64,000 nt of DNA. Origin: Leisingera aquaemixtae (GTDB taxonomy: Bacteria; Pseudomonadota; Alphaproteobacteria; Rhodobacterales; Rhodobacteraceae). The stretch covers positions 248,001 to 312,000 of the forward strand of contig NZ_JAHVJQ010000006.1 of NCBI RefSeq assembly GCF_019801145.1, in the 5' to 3' direction. This document shows positions 61,236 to 64,000 of this stretch, piece after piece (positions within the stretch are counted from its first letter, which is position 1; each line of letters opens with the position of its first letter). The position numbers and the translations under genes were made by a program. The notes under the pieces are model-generated. The model worked only from the letters and a program-made list of their open reading frames with translations. It had not been told where the DNA came from and searched no databases.

Positions 61236-62927
61236 TTGCAGCATATGGCAGAAGAAATCCGATCCGCCCTCATCGCCCATCTGATGCAAATGCTGGCTGG
61301 CCTGAAGGATATCTGGCGGGTGCTGCGTAACCGCGGCCCCAGCCAGTTCCAGTTCTGGCTGATCGCGCTGCTGATCGGCATCGCGGCAGGCTTTGCGGCG
61401 CTGTTCTTCCGCAAGGGGATCACCGCGCTGCAGGCCTGGGTCTATGGCGCGCCGGATCTGGACTACCTGCATTCCTTTGCCCAGGGGCTGCCCTGGTACA
61501 CGCTGGTGGCTATTGCTGCGGGCGGCGGGCTGGTGGTGGGCATCATCCTGGACCGGTTCACCCCGGACGGGCGGGTGCGCTCGGTTGCCGATGTGATCGA
61601 GGGCGCCGCGCTGCATGACGGGCGGGTCGAGCACAAGGCAGGGCTGGCCTCGGCGCTGTCGTCCTTCATCACCCTGTCCACCGGCGGATCCACCGGCCGC
61701 GAAGGGCCGGTGGTGCACCTTGCGGGGGTAATCGCCAGCTGGGTCAGCAACCGCATTAATGCCGACGGTGTCACCGGGCGCGACCTCTTGGGCTGCGCGG
61801 TGGCGGCGGCGGTCTCGGCCAGTTTCAACGCGCCGATTGCCGGGGCGCTGTTTGCGATGGAGGTGGTGCTGCGGCATTTCTCTGTCAACGCCTTTGCGCC
61901 GATCGTGGTGGCCTCGGTCGCGGGCACCGTGATCAACCGGCTGGAATACGGCGACGTCACCGAATTCACCCTCAACACCCCCGGTGCGCTGCAGTTCTAT
62001 GTGGAGCTGCCGGCCTTTCTGATCCTTGGCCTGATCTGCGGCCTGGTGGCAGTGGCGCAGATGCGCTCGATCTTCTTTGCCGAGAAGGTCGGCAACGCGG
62101 TGCAGCAGCGCCTGTGCCTGCCGCGCTGGCTGCGCCCGGCGGTGTCAGGTGCCATGCTGGGGGTGATCGCGGTGTGGTTCCCGCATATCATCGGTGTCGG
62201 CTACGAGACCACGGTGCTGGCGCTGACCGGCGGGCTGCTCTTGGGGCAAGCGGTGGTCTTCACGGTGGTGAAGACCGCGGCGGTGGCGATCACCATGGGC
62301 GGGCGCATGGGCGGCGGGGTGTTTTCGCCGTCGCTGATGATCGGGGCGCTGACCGGGCTGGCCTTCGGCCTCATTGCGACCTCGGTGCTGCCGGATGTGT
62401 CCGGCACCCACACGCTTTATGCCTTTGCCGGCATGGGGGCGGTTGCGGCAGCGGTTCTTGGCGCGCCGATCTCCACCACGCTGATCGTGTTCGAGCTGAC
62501 CGGCGACTGGCAGATCGGCCTGGCGGTGATGGTGTCGGTCTCCATGTCCACCGCGCTGGCCTCGCGGCTGGTCGACCGGTCCTTCTTCCTTACCCAGCTG
62601 GAGCGGCGCGACATCCACTGCGCCGCCGGTCCGCAGGCCTACCTGCTGTCAATGCTGCGCGCCGGTGCGGTGATGCGGCCGATGGGCGACAGCCGCTGCG
62701 CTTCGCTGGAGGACTGCCAGGCGCTGGTGGAGCAGGGGCTGTGCATCCGCGCCTCCGCCTCGCTGGAGGCAGCGATGCCGGTGTTCGACCGCGCCGAAAT
62801 CCCCTATTTGCCGGTGCACCTGGTGGAGGATGGCAAGGAGGAGGTGATCGGCGCGCTGTACCATGTGGACGCGCTGAAGGCTTACAACCGCGCCCTGGCG
62901 GCCACCGCCGCGGAAGAGCACAGATAG
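61236..62927 (+). CDS. ClC-family chloride channel/transporter with C-terminal CBS-like region
   Basis: 563 aa from TTG at 61236 (AAAAGG five bases upstream); ATG at 61245 is an alternative. ClC core about 40-450 with STGGSTGREGPVVHLAG (gating glutamate in GREGP), FNAPIAGALFAMEVV and GGGVFSPSLMIGALTG. The glutamate that exchangers use for internal proton transfer appears to be valine here (AMEVV versus IEEM), by my alignment, so channel-like or uncoupled transport is possible. The cytoplasmic tail of about 110 residues resembles one or two CBS motifs. Confidence 0.9.
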   Translation: MQHMAEEIRSALIAHLMQMLAGLKDIWRVLRNRGPSQFQFWLIALLIGIAAGFAALFFRKGITALQAWVYGAPDLDYLHSFAQGLPWYTLVAIAAGGGLVVGIILDRFTPDGRVRSVADVIEGAALHDGRVEHKAGLASALSSFITLSTGGSTGREGPVVHLAGVIASWVSNRINADGVTGRDLLGCAVAAAVSASFNAPIAGALFAMEVVLRHFSVNAFAPIVVASVAGTVINRLEYGDVTEFTLNTPGALQFYVELPAFLILGLICGLVAVAQMRSIFFAEKVGNAVQQRLCLPRWLRPAVSGAMLGVIAVWFPHIIGVGYETTVLALTGGLLLGQAVVFTVVKTAAVAITMGGRMGGGVFSPSLMIGALTGLAFGLIATSVLPDVSGTHTLYAFAGMGAVAAAVLGAPISTTLIVFELTGDWQIGLAVMVSVSMSTALASRLVDRSFFLTQLERRDIHCAAGPQAYLLSMLRAGAVMRPMGDSRCASLEDCQALVEQGLCIRASASLEAAMPVFDRAEIPYLPVHLVEDGKEEVIGALYHVDALKAYNRALAATAAEEHR

Positions 62928-63026
62928 GCCGGGCCGGGCGGTTGCGGCTGCTGCAATAAGAACCCGCGCGGGTTTAGGGGAAACTTCCCAAGGTTTTCCC
63001 CGTAGCTGTGAGATTTCCGCTACAGG

Positions 63027-63041
63027 TTAAGGATTAATTAA
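63027..63041. promoter_or_regulatory. Perfect CtrA-type site
   Basis: TTAA-N7-TTAA at 63027-63041, the full Caulobacter-type consensus, 56 bases before the ATG of the small gene at 63097. That position suits an activator overlapping a -35 region. Confidence 0.6.
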
Positions 63042-63096
63042 TCTGTGCATTGCCCTGCGACAATGTCTTGCTGAACATTGCAGGTGAAATATCGCA

Positions 63097-63315
63097 ATGC
63101 ACACTCACACGGCAGGCAACAAAATGCGAAACTTCGAAACCGGCCCAGAAGAGGCTGGTGCGAAAACCAAGGCGGACGAGCGGGAAAACGAACGGGCGGC
63201 ACTGGAAGCGGTGATCAATTACGCGATCCAATGCGCGCGTGAAACGGATATTCTGGGCGCCGGCGACGCGCTGGAGGAAGCCAGGCTGAACCTCAGCCGG
63301 GCGGTGCTCGCCTAG
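63097..63315 (+). CDS. Small soluble protein, unknown, behind a CtrA-type site
   Basis: 72 aa from ATG at 63097; ATG at 63124 (MRNFETG) is an alternative with GGCAGG upstream. It is highly charged and mostly helical by composition: KADERENERAALEAVINYAI, then GAGDALEEARLNLSRAVLA. There is no signal peptide or membrane segment. It is not recognised as a family. Third codon positions are G/C-rich, and it stands alone behind a perfect TTAA-N7-TTAA site, so it is a candidate CtrA-regulon member. Confidence 0.65.
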   Translation: MHTHTAGNKMRNFETGPEEAGAKTKADERENERAALEAVINYAIQCARETDILGAGDALEEARLNLSRAVLA

Positions 63316-63447
63316 AGGCCGGTTCCCGATCCTGATCCGCAGCACATGACACCGGACCCCGCCGAATGGGCGGCAGGCCCGCGCCTGTGCCGCTGGCTGT
63401 CGGCGCCGGCAGATGAACAGGCGGCAACGTCAGGCTGCAATGGAAAA

Positions 63448-63469
63448 CACCGGCGCCAGGGCGCCGGTG
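63448..63469. terminator. Perfect hairpin downstream of the small gene
   Basis: CACCGGCGCC / GGCGCCGGTG with only two bases between the arms, then CATCTGTTCTC. The T content behind it is modest, so it is a weak terminator candidate. It lies between convergent genes. Confidence 0.45.
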
Positions 63470-63553
63470 CATCTGTTCTCCGGATAAATTAAACCATCCG
63501 CGTGCTAGGCCCGCGCGGCCAGGCTGCGCCCTGGCCGCTGCCAGATGAATGGC

Positions 63554-63895
63554 TCAGACCTGCTCCACCTTGACCGAGTCGCTCAGCACAAAGGCCAGGT
63601 GGCCCTTGATCTCCGCCACGTCCTCCTTCGGGTCCTCATAGCTCCAGGCGGCGTTTTCGGTCACCGAGGATTTGTTGGCGATCGAGAAATAGCTGGCGTC
63701 GCCCTTGTGCGGGCAATGGGTGGTCTTGCTGGTGCGGTCCAGGAACGCCATCGCGATGTCGTCGCGCGGGAAATAGATGACCGGATCCAGATCGCCCTCC
63801 GTCAGCTCCAGTGCATTGGCGGTTTCCCCCAATACGGCGCCGCCGGAGCGGACAGTCCAGGTGCCTTCGGCCTTGCGGATACGGATATTGGTCAT
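63554..63895 (-). CDS. DUF427 family protein
   Basis: 113 aa. The family core is clear: DPVIYFPRDDIAMAFLDRT near residue 37, then THCPHKGDASYFSI near 60 and NAAWSYEDPKEDVAEIKGHLAF near 81. DUF427 proteins are small beta-folds of unknown function, sometimes annotated as nucleotidyltransferase-like without proof. The promoter should lie in the last 100 bases of the window. It is convergent with the small gene at 63.1 kb. Confidence 0.9.
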   Translation of the reverse strand: MTNIRIRKAEGTWTVRSGGAVLGETANALELTEGDLDPVIYFPRDDIAMAFLDRTSKTTHCPHKGDASYFSIANKSSVTENAAWSYEDPKEDVAEIKGHLAFVLSDSVKVEQV

Positions 63896-64000
63896 GCGTG
63901 TTTTCCCATTCTCTTCGTTCGTGTCGTCTTTGTGTTCAGTCTATGTAACAGCCAGGTGTCACAAGGGGGCGGTCGCGGCATCAAGCCACGCCTTTGCGGC

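Noticed and set aside
63034-63345. Minus-strand ORF opposite the 63.1 kb small gene
   Set aside because: The plus-strand gene has the better codon pattern and a CtrA-type promoter site; the minus ORF would begin without a ribosome site.
1-64000. CRISPR arrays, insertion sequences, prophage or integrase genes
   Set aside because: No regularly spaced repeats with spacers, transposase, integrase or phage structural genes were found; the restriction cassette is flanked by tRNA repeats but has no recombinase.

Overview
The window is GC-rich DNA from an alphaproteobacterium. The best guess is a Roseobacter-group Rhodobacteraceae close to Leisingera, Phaeobacter or Ruegeria. Grounds are the DUF2484 gene next to murB, the hisB-hisH-hisA-hisF-hisE order, a GTTC-N7-GTTC type LexA box, CtrA-type TTAA-N7-TTAA sites near division genes, and a CcsR-type small-RNA locus behind a DUF1127 gene. 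The genus is an inference.

Layout. 1-2303: end of a glycine betaine/proline-type ABC transporter (ATPase tail and fused permease). 2.4-6.0 kb: NnrU-like protein, DUF2478 protein, tRNA-Tyr, rlmB, a YHS-domain protein and a CoA-binding protein. 6.2-12.8 kb: histidine genes hisB, hisH, hisA, hisF and hisE on the minus strand, interleaved with DUF302, DUF2147, WGR, peroxiredoxin and AraC genes. 13-15.1 kb: an Lrp ligand-binding-domain protein, a class III aminotransferase and two tRNA-Gly genes. 15.1-17.6 kb: a NaeI-like type II restriction-modification cassette with a Vsr nuclease, enclosed by two near-identical 135-bp repeats that each carry a tRNA-Gly. 18-28.5 kb: pyruvate carboxylase, an FMN-dependent alpha-hydroxy acid dehydrogenase, a GGDEF protein, a UvrD-type helicase with a perfect LexA box, and a DMT transporter. 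28.5-31.3 kb: a metallophosphoesterase, a DUF1127 gene followed by four CCUCCUCCC hairpins, and an Mrp/ApbC Fe-S carrier.

32.1-58.4 kb is the division and cell wall (dcw) cluster: mraZ-rsmH-ftsL-ftsI-murE-murF-mraY, murD, ftsW-murG-murC, murB-ddl-ftsQ-ftsA-ftsZ and lpxC. It makes lipid II and the divisome. Unrelated genes interrupt it: glsA on the minus strand, a block of DUF1127-like, LysR and flavoprotein genes, and an APC permease. Terminators after mraY and a hairpin before ftsZ imply several transcription units. 58.6-63.9 kb: bamD, recN, a ClC channel/transporter with CBS-type tail, a small gene behind a perfect CtrA-type site, and a DUF427 protein.

The most interesting signals are regulatory: (i) the tRNA-flanked restriction cassette with its own LexA-type box, (ii) the CcsR-like RNA array, (iii) candidate MraZ operators, a 19-bp tandem repeat and a terminator-like hairpin in the long region before mraZ, (iv) phased CtrA-like half-sites before ftsZ and ddl, and (v) a five-hairpin leader before ddl. 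All functional claims are read from sequence; no database search was possible.
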